From: Gemmobacter lanyuensis
GTDB taxonomy: Bacteria > Pseudomonadota > Alphaproteobacteria > Rhodobacterales > Rhodobacteraceae
Length of the DNA: 64,000 nucleotides
Direction of reading: 5' to 3'
NCBI RefSeq assembly: GCF_014652355.1
Contig: NZ_BMYQ01000001.1
Location: forward strand, 866,180 to 930,179
The position numbers were made by a program, and so were the translations under genes. The notes below the pieces were generated by a model, which searched no databases, had not been told where the DNA came from, and saw only the letters and a list, made by a program, of their open reading frames with translations. Shown piece after piece: positions 17,901 through 25,701 of the stretch (within the stretch, counting starts at the first letter, position 1; each line of letters begins with the position of its first letter).

Positions 17901-18227
17901 ATGGCTGATTTCATCGACAGCACCGCATTCAACTACGAGCAGGGTCAGCGGGCCCGCAAGCTCTTTGCGGCTGTCGTTCTGGCTGCTCTGGATGATGCCA
18001 TTGCCGATGACAAGAAATATGGCAACGGTCCCGAACAGATCGCGCGTTGGGCGCGGTCGCGGGATGGCCGTGAAGTCTTGTCCTGCGCGGGCATCGATCC
18101 GAACGAGCGTGTCGTCAAAGGCCTGATGGAATTCGTGGCCAAAGGGGTTCGCACCTCTGTTGCGCTGTCGCGCGAAGAAAGCGAACGTCGCCACGCCGCC
18201 GAGCTGGAACACGCCGAAGCCGCCTGA
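17901..18227 (+). CDS. Small conserved protein, probable DUF6280 family
   Basis: This 108-residue, highly charged protein has no signal or membrane segment. The sequence (E-Q-G-Q-R-A-R-K-L-F-A-A-V-V-L-A-A-L-D-D-A-I, then Y-G-N-G-P-E-Q-I-A-R-W-A-R-S-R-D-G-R-E-V-L) matches my memory of a small protein conserved in Rhodobacterales and labelled DUF6280. Function is unknown. A purine-rich GAAGACGGA precedes the ATG at 17901; the longer frame from 17805 runs through non-coding-looking sequence. It is a single-gene unit with a strong terminator behind it. Confidence 0.75.
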   Translation: MADFIDSTAFNYEQGQRARKLFAAVVLAALDDAIADDKKYGNGPEQIARWARSRDGREVLSCAGIDPNERVVKGLMEFVAKGVRTSVALSREESERRHAAELEHAEAA

Positions 18228-18249
18228 GCGAAAGCCGGGATGTGAACGA

Positions 18250-18280
18250 AAAAACGCGCCGCAAGGCGCGTTTTTCTTTT
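18250..18280. terminator. Bidirectional intrinsic terminator
   Basis: AAAAACGCGCC, a GCAA tetraloop and GGCGCGTTTTT form an 11-base stem with T-runs on both strands, between the converging DUF6280 and PopZ-like genes. Confidence 0.9.
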
Positions 18281-18302
18281 CGGGTCAGACAGGTGGTACA
18301 GA

Positions 18303-19211
18303 TCAGCCCAGATCGCGGGTGGCCAGCGCGCGGTTGATTTCCGCCCGCACCAGCTTGCGGACATTGCGGGTGATCCGTTCCCCAAGGGCGCCCTGCAGCT
18401 CTTCCCGGATGATGTCGCGCACCACTTCGCGCAATGCCTCTTCATCGAAATCATCGGCGGCGTCGGGGGCAAAGATGCCCGCAGCAGCGGTGGCCTCGGT
18501 CACGCGATCCTCGGCGGCGGCAATCTCGGCCAAGGCTGCCGCTTCGGCCAGATCGGCCAGCGCGGGGTCCACCTCGGCGACCGGGGCTTCGGCCTCGGGC
18601 GTCTCCGGCTCGGCCGGGGCGGCGTGCAGTTCGGCATCCTCGGCCCAGGCGCCATCGCGCCAGGCCTCTTCCAGCCGGGCTTCCTCGGGCGAGGTGAATT
18701 GCACCACCTCGGCCTCTTCGATGCGGTCCAGATCGACCTCAACGATCTCAGGCTCCCAGTTGGGGGCGCCCCAGGCACGGGCCGTACCTTCAGCCAGATC
18801 CTGTGACCAGTCCTCGGTGCTGGGATCGTCAGCCACCTTCGCCCCGAGCGTGTTCACCAGATCGGCGATTGGCGGCAATACCCCCAGACCGGCATCTTCC
18901 GCGGGGTCCGGCAACAGATCATCGGGCTGCGTGTCGCGCGCCATGGCATCCCCCTCGCCCACCAGTTTCAACACCCCGGCCAAAGAGTCGCGCGGCGGGG
19001 CGGCCGCGGGTTCCTCTTCAGCGGCCGGAACACGCAAAGCGGGCGTCAGCAACAGCGCAGGCGTCAAAAGCAAAGGGGCCTTTGCAGGGCTGGCCACAGG
19101 GGAAGGTGCAGCTATGGGCGCGGGTGCCGCAGGGCGCAAATCCTCTGCCACCAGCCGCCGGATGGAGGACAAGACGTCTTCAATTTCGACCGAGGTCATG
19201 GGTTCGCTCAT
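18303..19211 (-). CDS. PopZ-like / DUF2497-type acidic protein
   Basis: This 302-residue protein has two conserved ends and a long, low-complexity middle very rich in Glu, Asp, Ala and Pro. The N-terminus (S-V-E-I-E-D-V-L-S-S-I-R-R-L-V) and the C-terminal helix region (V-R-D-I-I-R-E-E-L-Q-G and L-V-R-A-E-I-N-R-A-L) match the layout of DUF2497/PopZ proteins, which build a polar hub that tethers the chromosome origin in Caulobacter. As in other alphaproteobacteria it lies with pcm and tolC, which supports the call; valS, often next in that block, is 40 kb away here. Polar function in this organism is inferred. GAAAGAGG precedes the start; an ATG four codons later is also possible. Confidence 0.65.
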   Translation of the reverse strand: MSEPMTSVEIEDVLSSIRRLVAEDLRPAAPAPIAAPSPVASPAKAPLLLTPALLLTPALRVPAAEEEPAAAPPRDSLAGVLKLVGEGDAMARDTQPDDLLPDPAEDAGLGVLPPIADLVNTLGAKVADDPSTEDWSQDLAEGTARAWGAPNWEPEIVEVDLDRIEEAEVVQFTSPEEARLEEAWRDGAWAEDAELHAAPAEPETPEAEAPVAEVDPALADLAEAAALAEIAAAEDRVTEATAAAGIFAPDAADDFDEEALREVVRDIIREELQGALGERITRNVRKLVRAEINRALATRDLG

Positions 19212-19247
19212 CCGCGCGCCTCTTTCGCTTGCACCCTCACAGTAACG

Positions 19248-19281
19248 ACAGCGCCCCCGTCCTGCAAGACGGAGGCGCTGT
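19248..19281. terminator. Long stem-loop between tolC and the PopZ-like gene
   Basis: A 14-base stem with one mismatch and a 6-base loop (ACAGCGCC...CGTC / GACGG...GGCGCTGT) lies between the tolC stop and the next start on the same strand. It lacks a T-run, so it may reduce read-through or protect the tolC transcript rather than end it completely. Confidence 0.55.
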
Positions 19282-19330
19282 GACCGTTAACAATCTGCTG
19301 CGCCCTCAAGGCCTTGGCGCGGCAGGCGGA

Positions 19331-20740
19331 TCAGTTCTTGCCCAGAGATTTCAGCACGCGGTCCAGCTGTTCCCCCTGGAAGCTGACCACCGGGGCATCC
19401 TTGACGAAGTTGTAATACCCCGTCACGTCATAGGTCGGAATGCCAAGGTTCAGGTCTTTGGCCGTGAGCTTGCCCATGGTTGCCAGCACCTGATAGACCG
19501 CGAAATAGCGCTCAGCCTCAGATTGCACGCGGGCCGCGCGGGCGTTCAGCACGTCCTGTTCGGCATCCAGCACTTCAAGCGTGGTGCGCGCACCCAGCTT
19601 CGCCTCTTCGCGCAGCCCTTCAAAGGCCACGCGGGCAGCTTCGATCTGACGGTTATTGGCGTCAATCTGCGCGGCCGAAACATCCAGCTGGGCCCAGGCA
19701 TTGCCAAGGTTCTGCTCGATCGTCACGGCAGTCTGGTGCAGGGCGGCGCGTTCGGCCTCGCGCTGCATCTGGGCCTGACGCAGCTGCGAAGACAGCCTGC
19801 CGCCCGCGTAAAGTGTCTGGCTCATGCTCAGGCCCAGCGTCTGGGAATTGTAATCCAGATTGCTGCCCGCCCCGCCAGAGGCGCCCAGTGTCCCACTCAC
19901 GCCGACGGTGGGACGCATGTTCGCCTTGGCCAGTTCAATGTTCAAATCGGCGGCCTTCACCGTGTGCTGCTGCGCAATGATGCTGGGATGTTCGCGACGG
20001 GCCACCGAAAGGGCCGCATCAAGCGAGCCCGGAAGCGATGGCGCCTTCGGCGGCGCCGACAGCACCGCCGGATAGTGGCCCACGGCAGCCTTGTAGGCCT
20101 CGCGCGCAACCAGCACATCGCCTTCGGCGGCAGCCAGAGCCGCGCGGGCTTCGGCCAGGGTGGCCTCGGCCAGCGCGACGTCAGTGCGCGTCACCTCACC
20201 CACATCGAAGCGGTCCTTGGTGGCGCGCAGCTCTTCACTGATCACATTGACATAGTTCTGGCGCAGGTTCTGGATTTCCAGCGTCAGGCGCACATTCACA
20301 TAGGCCTGCACGGCCTTGAGCAGCACATCCTGTTCCACCCCGACCAGACCCGCGCGGGTGGCAAGGACGGCCTCTTTCGCCGCCTCGGTCCGGGCCTTGC
20401 TGCGGCCGAAATCCAGCAGCGTCAGTTCGATCGCAAGGCTGACCGTCGCCTGTTCGCGAAAGCTTTCCCGCCCGGTCAGATCGGTCAGCGCGGTCGGGTC
20501 CGCAAGGGTGCGCGTCTTGCCATATTCCGCGATGAAATTGATCACAGGCCGCAGGGCCGCGATATTCTGGGCCACGCCCTCATCCGCAACGGCCAGAAGG
20601 GCGCGGTTCTGTTCCAGCAGATGCGAGGTCTTGTAGGCCGAAACCAGCGCGTCCCCCAGCGTCTCTGCCTGCGCCTGCGGGGCGAACGCCATCACCGCAA
20701 CCGCCGCCGTTCCTGCCATCCAACGCTTCAGTCCGAACAT
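19331..20740 (-). CDS. tolC: TolC family outer membrane efflux channel
   Basis: This is an outer membrane channel protein with a long periplasmic helical tunnel, used by type I secretion and multidrug efflux. The 469-residue form starts at the ATG at 20740 with GAGGAGCAGG upstream and carries a Sec signal (W-M-A-G-T-A-A-V-A-V-M-A-F-A ... A-Q-A). It shows the internally duplicated structure of the OEP family: Y-G-K-T-R-T-L in the first half, a D-V-G-E-V-T-R-T-D-V-A-L-A-E-A motif, and L-Y-A-G-G-R-L-S-S-Q-L-R-Q-A in the second half. No inner-membrane pump is adjacent. It follows pcm by about 110 bases on the same strand, a conserved alphaproteobacterial pairing. Confidence 0.93.
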   Translation of the reverse strand: MFGLKRWMAGTAAVAVMAFAPQAQAETLGDALVSAYKTSHLLEQNRALLAVADEGVAQNIAALRPVINFIAEYGKTRTLADPTALTDLTGRESFREQATVSLAIELTLLDFGRSKARTEAAKEAVLATRAGLVGVEQDVLLKAVQAYVNVRLTLEIQNLRQNYVNVISEELRATKDRFDVGEVTRTDVALAEATLAEARAALAAAEGDVLVAREAYKAAVGHYPAVLSAPPKAPSLPGSLDAALSVARREHPSIIAQQHTVKAADLNIELAKANMRPTVGVSGTLGASGGAGSNLDYNSQTLGLSMSQTLYAGGRLSSQLRQAQMQREAERAALHQTAVTIEQNLGNAWAQLDVSAAQIDANNRQIEAARVAFEGLREEAKLGARTTLEVLDAEQDVLNARAARVQSEAERYFAVYQVLATMGKLTAKDLNLGIPTYDVTGYYNFVKDAPVVSFQGEQLDRVLKSLGKN

Positions 20741-20853
20741 CGCCTGCTCCTCGTGTGTTCTGTCTGCCGCCTGTGCCCGTGCCTCTGCGGGCCGCCGCCT
20801 TGTGGCGGTCATACGTCCGGGCGCGGCGGTTCCGTCGCGCACGGATCAATCTG

Positions 20854-21507
20854 TCAGAGCGCGAAGGCGCGGGACTTGGCAAAACCCGGCAGGACGGGGG
20901 CGGAAGCGTTGAAAGCAAAGCGCCAAGTCACGGCACCCTCACGCTTGTAGCCCACGCGCACCACACCGAGGGTGCCTTCCATGAACAGGCAACCGATCCG
21001 GCCACCTTCCTTCAGCTGGGCCAAAAGCCCCTCGGGCACCACCTCGGCGGCGCCTTGCACGGTGATCACATCATAGGGCCCCGCCTTGGCCGCGCCTTCG
21101 GCCAGCTTGCCCACCACAACGGCCGCATTATCCACGCCCTGCGCCGAAAGGGTGCGCTGCGCCTCGGCGGCCAGCCCCTCATCTTCTTCGACGGCGACCA
21201 CAGCTTCGGCCATCCGCGCGATGACGGCGGTCGAATAGCCAAGGCCGCAGCCCAGATCCAGCACGGTCTCGCCCGGCTGGATGTCCAAAGCGTCCAGCAT
21301 CTTGGCGAGTGTGCGCGGGTCCATCAGCACCCGGCCCTGCCCCAGCGGGACATGCTCACCCATATAGGCGGCCTCGCGCTTGTCCGCGGGCACATAGACC
21401 TCACGCGGGACCGAGAGCATCGCTTCAATGATCGTGAATTTGGTGACGTCCGAGGGGCGGACCTGAGTGTCGACCATCATGGTGCGGCGGGTGGCGAAGT
21501 CGGTCAT
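20854..21507 (-). CDS. pcm: Protein-L-isoaspartate O-methyltransferase family protein
   Basis: This 217-residue SAM-dependent methyltransferase belongs to the family that starts repair of isoaspartyl damage in aged proteins. SAM motif I is [14 protein letters not shown] (about residues 83-96), preceded by the family's [16 protein letters not shown]. It belongs to the alphaproteobacterial branch encoded next to tolC, whose substrate has not been firmly shown to be isoaspartate. First gene of the pcm-tolC-PopZ-like series; the upstream 448 bases hold no other convincing gene. Confidence 0.88.
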   Translation of the reverse strand: MTDFATRRTMMVDTQVRPSDVTKFTIIEAMLSVPREVYVPADKREAAYMGEHVPLGQGRVLMDPRTLAKMLDALDIQPGETVLDLGCGLGYSTAVIARMAEAVVAVEEDEGLAAEAQRTLSAQGVDNAAVVVGKLAEGAAKAGPYDVITVQGAAEVVPEGLLAQLKEGGRIGCLFMEGTLGVVRVGYKREGAVTWRFAFNASAPVLPGFAKSRAFAL

Positions 21508-21696
21508 GCTGAACTCGTCAGTCTTGTTTCAATCCTTGTCGTCATGCCACAGAAACCTGCCTACGGCAACACGGCTTCGCGGATGCGGCAAAGGACGCAT
21601 TCCGTTTTCAATATATTATCTTGATCGGCGCACAAGACCGTCGTTGCGTCACCGCGCCATCCGCGCGGGTCTGTGGCGCAGCCAACATGGCCGATG

Positions 21697-21711
21697 TTAG
21701 GTAATACCTAA
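21697..21711. promoter_or_regulatory. Inverted repeat TTAGGTA-TACCTAA, candidate operator
   Basis: The sequence TTAGGTAATACCTAA is a near-perfect 15-base palindrome in the AT-rich part of the region upstream of the Rieske operon. It resembles a dimeric repressor or activator site. The LysR protein at the end of the operon is an obvious candidate ligand, but that is inference. Confidence 0.5.
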
Positions 21712-21714
21712 TCA

Positions 21715-21736
21715 AAAGTAAGACATCGGTTACTTT
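21715..21736. promoter_or_regulatory. Inverted repeat AAAGTAA-N8-TTACTTT, candidate operator
   Basis: Perfect 7-base arms are separated by 8 bases, starting four bases after the previous palindrome. The spacing of about 15 between arm centres is compatible with a LysR-type or similar dimer site. Together the two elements form a compact control region upstream of the Rieske gene. Confidence 0.5.
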
Positions 21737-21790
21737 ATTCCTAATGCGACCTGCGACATTCTGACCCAAGACCCACGACAGGAGCCCCCG

Positions 21791-21922
21791 ATGACCCGGA
21801 CCCGAGACAGTTTCCATGCCGCCCGGCGGCAGGTCTGTCCCACGGCGCCGGTCCCGCGTCGGTCTGCGCCCCTGGGGCAGGCAGGATGTCAACCGAAGCC
21901 CTGCCATTTCCTCCCGCATTGA
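21791..21922 (+). CDS. Possible 43-residue leader peptide before the Rieske gene
   Basis: An ATG preceded by AGGAGCCCCCG opens a 43-codon frame ending 33 bases before the Rieske oxygenase start. The product would be basic, with three cysteines and several prolines, and has no recognised relative. The ribosome binding site is its only real support; it may be an untranslated leader instead. Confidence 0.25.
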   Translation: MTRTRDSFHAARRQVCPTAPVPRRSAPLGQAGCQPKPCHFLPH

Positions 21923-21955
21923 TCACCCTTTACCCGACCTGACAGGACCCCGGCC

Positions 21956-23089
21956 ATGAACAAGCACGATCCGCTCAGCCCTGCTGCCGCCTTGCATGCC
22001 AATGTCTCCGTTCCCTTCGAACGCGCCTATGCCATGCCGAAATCGGTCTATACCTCTGCCGAGTTTCTGGCGCAGGAACAGAAACACGTCTTTGCCCATG
22101 ACTGGCTGTGCGCGGGCCGGGCTGAAAGCCTCGCCACCCCCGGTGACTACCTGACGATGGAAATTGCGGGCGAACCCGTCGTCGTGCTGCGCGACCGCGA
22201 CGGCCAGCTGCGCGCGATGTCGAACGTCTGCCGCCACCGCATGTCCACCCTGCTGCAGGGTCGCGGCAATGTGCGCGCCATTACCTGCCCCTATCATGCC
22301 TGGACCTACAACCTCGACGGCTCGCTTCGCGGCGCCCCGGCGATGACGTTGAACGAAAGCTTCTGCAAAGAGGCGCTCGGCCTGCCCGCCATCCGCTGCG
22401 AGATATGGCAAGGCTGGATCATGGTCACGCTGAACCCCGACGCCCCGCCCCCCTCCGAGGCATTGGCCGAGGTGACGCGCCTCATCGCGCCCTTTGACAT
22501 GACCAATTATCAGGAGAAATTCCGCGAAACCTTCCGCTGGGCGACCAACTGGAAGGTGCTGGCCGAGAATTTCATGGAAAGCTACCACCTGCCCATGTGC
22601 CACGCCGGCACCATCGGCGGCGCCTCGCGCCTTGAAGAGATGGTCTGCCCCACCGGGGGGGAAACCTTCAACTACCACTGGATCCTGAAGAACGACACCG
22701 TGCCGCTGGCGCTGGCCCATCCCAGCAATACGGTTCTGGAAGGCGACGACCGCCGCAAGACCTGGCTTCTGGCGATCTACCCGTCGCTGCTGATCACACT
22801 GACGCCGGGCTATTTCTGGTATCTCTCGCTGACCCCCGATGGGCCGGGGCACGTGAATGTGCTGTTCGGGGGCGGCATGTCCGAAGACTGGCTGGCCGAT
22901 CCGGCCGCGGATGCCCATCTCGCCGCCGTGCGCGCGCTGCTTGATGACGTGAATGTGGAAGACAAGGGCTGTACCGAAAAGGTCTACCGTGGTCTTCTTT
23001 CGGACATGGCGCAGCCCGGCCCCCTGTCGCATCTGGAGCGTCCGAATTTCGAATTCGCCCAATACCTTGCCAGCCGCATCCCGGCCTGA
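21956..23089 (+). CDS. Rieske [2Fe-2S] ring-hydroxylating-type oxygenase, alpha subunit
   Basis: This 377-residue Rieske non-heme iron oxygenase has its cluster ligands at C92-x-H94 and C111-x-x-H114. The mononuclear iron site is H211 and H216 in E-S-Y-H-L-P-M-C-H. The residue that relays electrons between the two sites is glutamate (E208) where aromatic dioxygenases have aspartate; glutamate at this place is known from the carnitine oxygenase CntA, so a quaternary or N-substituted amine substrate is possible. No ferredoxin or reductase subunit is encoded beside it. It leads an operon with a flavin oxidoreductase 15 bases downstream, then RidA and, after a repeat, DUF1028 and LysR genes. The substrate is unknown. 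Confidence 0.9.
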   Translation: MNKHDPLSPAAALHANVSVPFERAYAMPKSVYTSAEFLAQEQKHVFAHDWLCAGRAESLATPGDYLTMEIAGEPVVVLRDRDGQLRAMSNVCRHRMSTLLQGRGNVRAITCPYHAWTYNLDGSLRGAPAMTLNESFCKEALGLPAIRCEIWQGWIMVTLNPDAPPPSEALAEVTRLIAPFDMTNYQEKFRETFRWATNWKVLAENFMESYHLPMCHAGTIGGASRLEEMVCPTGGETFNYHWILKNDTVPLALAHPSNTVLEGDDRRKTWLLAIYPSLLITLTPGYFWYLSLTPDGPGHVNVLFGGGMSEDWLADPAADAHLAAVRALLDDVNVEDKGCTEKVYRGLLSDMAQPGPLSHLERPNFEFAQYLASRIPA

Positions 23090-23104
23090 GACAGGAGGAA
23101 CCCG

Positions 23105-24382
23105 ATGACCATCGAAAAGATCGAGGCCGTGGTGGTGGGGGCCGGTCAGGCCGGCATCGCCATGAGCGAACACCTCAGCCGCGCGGGCGTGCCCCACCTG
23201 GTGCTGGAACGCGGCCGCATCGCGGAACGCTGGCGCAGCGCGCGCTGGGATTCGCTGGTCGCGAATGGGCCAGCCTGGCATGACCGCTTTCCCGGCCTGG
23301 AATTCGACGGCGACCCCGATGCCTTCGTCGGCAAAGAGGCCGTGGCGGATTACTTTGTCGCCTATGCCGAAAAGTTCCACGCCCCCGTCCGCTGCGGGGT
23401 CGAAGTGACGCGCGTCACCCGCAATGATCGGGGCGCAGGTTTCCACATCGCCACCAGCACGGGCGACATCGAGGCGCGCTATGTCATTGCCGCAACCGGC
23501 GCCTTCCAGAACCCGCTGATGCCGGATCTGGTGCCGCAGTCCGACGGGCTGATGCAGATCCATTCGAACAGCTACCGCAACCCCGGACAGCTGCCTCCCG
23601 GTTCGGTGCTGGTGGTCGGGGCGGGGTCGTCCGGCGCCCAGATCGCGGAAGAACTGATGGAGGCGGGCCGCACCGTCTATCTCTCGGTCGGGCCGCATGA
23701 CCGCCCGCCGCGCGCCTATCGCGGGCGCGACTTCGTTTGGTGGCTGGGCGTGCTGAACAAATGGGATGCCGACGCGCCCAAGAACGCCGAACATACCACC
23801 ATCGCCGTCAGCGGCGCCCATGGCGGCAAGACGGTCGATTTCCGCAAGCTCGCCGCCCGCGGGATGCGCCTGGTTGGCCGGACGGAACGCTACGACAACG
23901 GCACCCTGCATTTCGCCAATGACCTGGCGACCAATATCCGCCGGGGCGACGCCAATTACCTGTCGGTGCTGGATGAGGCCGACGCCTGGCTTGCCCGGAA
24001 CGGGATGGAGCTGCCGCCGGAGCCGGAGGCGCGCGTCATCGACGCCGACCCCGCCTGCATGACCGACCCGACCCTCACGCTCGATCTGGCAGCGGCGGGT
24101 GTCACCTCAATCATCTGGGCCACGGGATTTACGCAGGATTACAGCTGGCTCGCGGTCGATGCCCTGACGGATGAGGGCCGCCCGCGCCACCAGCGCGGCG
24201 TGTCCTCGGAACCGGGGGTCTATTTCCTCGGCCTGCCCTATCAGTCGCGCCGTGGATCGTCCTTCATCTGGGGCGTCTGGCATGATGCGAAATTCGTGGC
24301 CGATCACATCGCGAAACAAAGAACCTATCTGGCCTATCGCGGACCCGGCGAAGATACCGCCACCGCAACCGCCGCAGAATGA
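23105..24382 (+). CDS. FAD/NAD(P)-dependent oxidoreductase, flavin monooxygenase-like (CzcO type)
   Basis: This 425-residue cytosolic flavoprotein has two Rossmann motifs: V-V-V-G-A-G-Q-A-G-I-A near the N-terminus for FAD, and V-L-V-V-G-A-G-S-S-G-A-Q (about residue 172) for NAD(P)H. Between them lies M-Q-I-H-S-N-S-Y-R-N-P, like the family motif of flavin-containing and Baeyer-Villiger monooxygenases. A late A-T-G-F motif is also present. It has a strong ribosome binding site (AGGAGG) 15 bases after the Rieske gene and is followed 11 bases later by ridA. It may oxygenate nitrogen or a carbonyl in the same pathway, or supply electrons to the Rieske enzyme; the sequence does not decide between these. 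Confidence 0.88.
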   Translation: MTIEKIEAVVVGAGQAGIAMSEHLSRAGVPHLVLERGRIAERWRSARWDSLVANGPAWHDRFPGLEFDGDPDAFVGKEAVADYFVAYAEKFHAPVRCGVEVTRVTRNDRGAGFHIATSTGDIEARYVIAATGAFQNPLMPDLVPQSDGLMQIHSNSYRNPGQLPPGSVLVVGAGSSGAQIAEELMEAGRTVYLSVGPHDRPPRAYRGRDFVWWLGVLNKWDADAPKNAEHTTIAVSGAHGGKTVDFRKLAARGMRLVGRTERYDNGTLHFANDLATNIRRGDANYLSVLDEADAWLARNGMELPPEPEARVIDADPACMTDPTLTLDLAAAGVTSIIWATGFTQDYSWLAVDALTDEGRPRHQRGVSSEPGVYFLGLPYQSRRGSSFIWGVWHDAKFVADHIAKQRTYLAYRGPGEDTATATAAE

Positions 24383-24393
24383 AGGAGAGGCCC

Positions 24394-24810
24394 ATGGCCC
24401 ATACCCGCTACCGCAAGTTCAACACCAAGGACACCTACCCCGAACAGCGTCTCGACAATGACCTTTGCCAGGCGGTGGCAACCCGCGGGGGGACCACGCT
24501 CTGGATGCGCGGCCAATGCCCGCAGGATCTGGATACCGCCAAGAACATCGCCTCTTCCGATCCGGTGGAACAGACCCACAAGGTGATGCAGAACATCCGC
24601 CAGCTGGTCGAGGAAGCGGGCGGCAAGATGGAGCATGTTGTCAAGCTCGTGGTCTATCTGACCGATGTCCGCCACCGTGAGGCGGTCTACCGTACCATGG
24701 GCGAATACATCAAAGGCGTGCATCCGGTCTGCACCGGTCTGACCGTGGTAGCGCTGGCACGGCCCGAATGGCTGGTCGAAATAGACGCCACTGCCGTCAT
24801 TCCTGATTGA
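24394..24810 (+). CDS. RidA family protein (enamine/imine deaminase-like)
   Basis: This 138-residue YjgF/YER057c/UK114 protein would hydrolyse reactive imines or enamines and form a trimer in the cytosol. The key arginine is R123 in A-L-A-R-P-E-W-L-V-E-I-D-A, matching the position that binds the substrate carboxylate in RidA, with the E-I-D-A following. The ATG at 24394 has AAGGAGAGG in front; the frame reaches back to 24379 but without benefit. As the third gene of the Rieske operon it probably clears an imine made by oxidative removal of an amine group, an inference from family and context. Confidence 0.88.
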   Translation: MAHTRYRKFNTKDTYPEQRLDNDLCQAVATRGGTTLWMRGQCPQDLDTAKNIASSDPVEQTHKVMQNIRQLVEEAGGKMEHVVKLVVYLTDVRHREAVYRTMGEYIKGVHPVCTGLTVVALARPEWLVEIDATAVIPD

Positions 24811-24820
24811 TCCCGCAGTG

Positions 24821-24931
24821 CCGGGGGTTTCACACCCCCGGACCCCCGTGGGATATTTGGACAACGGGAAGCGGATCCGTTTTCATCTTGGTCCAAATAT
24901 CCTCGGGGGTCCGGGGGCAGACAGCCCCCGG
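24821..24931. repeat. Intergenic repeat, copies 2 and 3 head-to-head
   Basis: Two copies face each other between ridA and the DUF1028 gene. The left copy has a CCGGGGG-N7-CCCCCGG stem (24821-24841) and the tail GGGATATTTGGACAACGGGAAG. The right copy is inverted: CATCTTGGTCCAAATATCC, CTCGGGGG, then CCGGGGG-CAGACAG-CCCCCGG (24911-24931). The whole can fold as one long palindrome and would separate ridA from DUF1028 expression. Confidence 0.8.
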
Positions 24932-24953
24932 CCTTTGACGAAAGAGCTACGTC

Positions 24954-25628
24954 ATGACCTTTTCGCTTGTCGCGCGCTGCGCCCGGACCGGGCAGTTCGG
25001 TATGGTGATTTCTTCCTCATCGCCCGCGGTGGCGGCGCGGTGTTCGCATCTGCGCGCGGGTGTGGGCGGGGTGGCCAGCCAGAATGTGACCGACCCCGCG
25101 CTGGGGCCGCTGGTGTTGGATGCGCTGGCCGAGGGGCTGTCGGCGCCCGAGGCGCTGGGGCGGGTGACCAGGGGGCGCGCGCATATCGACTATCGTCAGT
25201 TGCTGGTGGTGGACGCGGCGGGGCATGTGGCGATCCATTCCGGTGGGCAGGTTTTGGGCGTCTGGGCCGAGGCGCAGGGGCGGGACTGTGCCGCGGGGGG
25301 CAATCTGCTGGCGAGCCCGGGCGTTCCGGCGGCGATGGTTGCGGCGTTCGAGGCATCGACCGGGCATCTGGGAGATCGACTGATGGCGGCCTTGCAGGCG
25401 GGTCTTGCTGCCGGGGGCGAGGCGGGGCCTGTGCATTCGGCGGGGCTGAAGGTTGTGGACCGGCTCTCCTGGCCGCTGGTCGATCTGCGGTGTGACTGGA
25501 CCGAGGACTGCCCGATTGCGGCGGTTCAGACCGCCTGGGAGGTCTACAAGCCGCAGATGGCGGCCTATGTCCAGCGGGCCGAAGATCCGACCCAAGCGCC
25601 GTCCTACGGGGTGCCGGGGGATGAGTGA
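24954..25628 (+). CDS. DUF1028 family protein (Ntn-hydrolase-like)
   Basis: This 224-residue protein begins M-T-F-S-L-V-A-R and has the DUF1028 pattern of alternating strands (G-M-V-I-S-S-S-S-P-A-V-A-A-R, G-G-V-A-S-Q-N-V-T-D). The family is thought to adopt an Ntn-hydrolase fold and is often found beside amidases, RidA proteins and peptide transporters; no activity is established. It ends with the family's D-C-P-I-A ... W-x-x-Y-x-P-Q-M. It follows ridA on the same strand but is separated by a repeat pair, and is followed by a LysR gene. An amide-hydrolysing role in the same pathway is a guess. Confidence 0.85.
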   Translation: MTFSLVARCARTGQFGMVISSSSPAVAARCSHLRAGVGGVASQNVTDPALGPLVLDALAEGLSAPEALGRVTRGRAHIDYRQLLVVDAAGHVAIHSGGQVLGVWAEAQGRDCAAGGNLLASPGVPAAMVAAFEASTGHLGDRLMAALQAGLAAGGEAGPVHSAGLKVVDRLSWPLVDLRCDWTEDCPIAAVQTAWEVYKPQMAAYVQRAEDPTQAPSYGVPGDE

Positions 25629-25701
25629 ATGCGGGGGGGCCTTGGCCTGGCGCCGGTCCTGACTTAGGTTTTTCAAAAGCCCTGTGTCGGATTGCCCTGC
25701 C

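Larger units (their letters stand above)
21508..21955. other. Divergent intergenic region before the Rieske operon
   Basis: This 448-base region between pcm and the Rieske oxygenase gene is locally AT-rich around 21690-21760. It contains two inverted repeats (21697-21711 and 21715-21736) and one small open frame with a ribosome binding site (21791-21922). The rest shows nothing recognisable. Confidence 0.6.

Noticed and set aside
21923-23911. 662-codon minus-strand open frame
   Set aside because: Antisense to the Rieske and flavin oxidoreductase genes; no recognisable domain and shadow-type composition.
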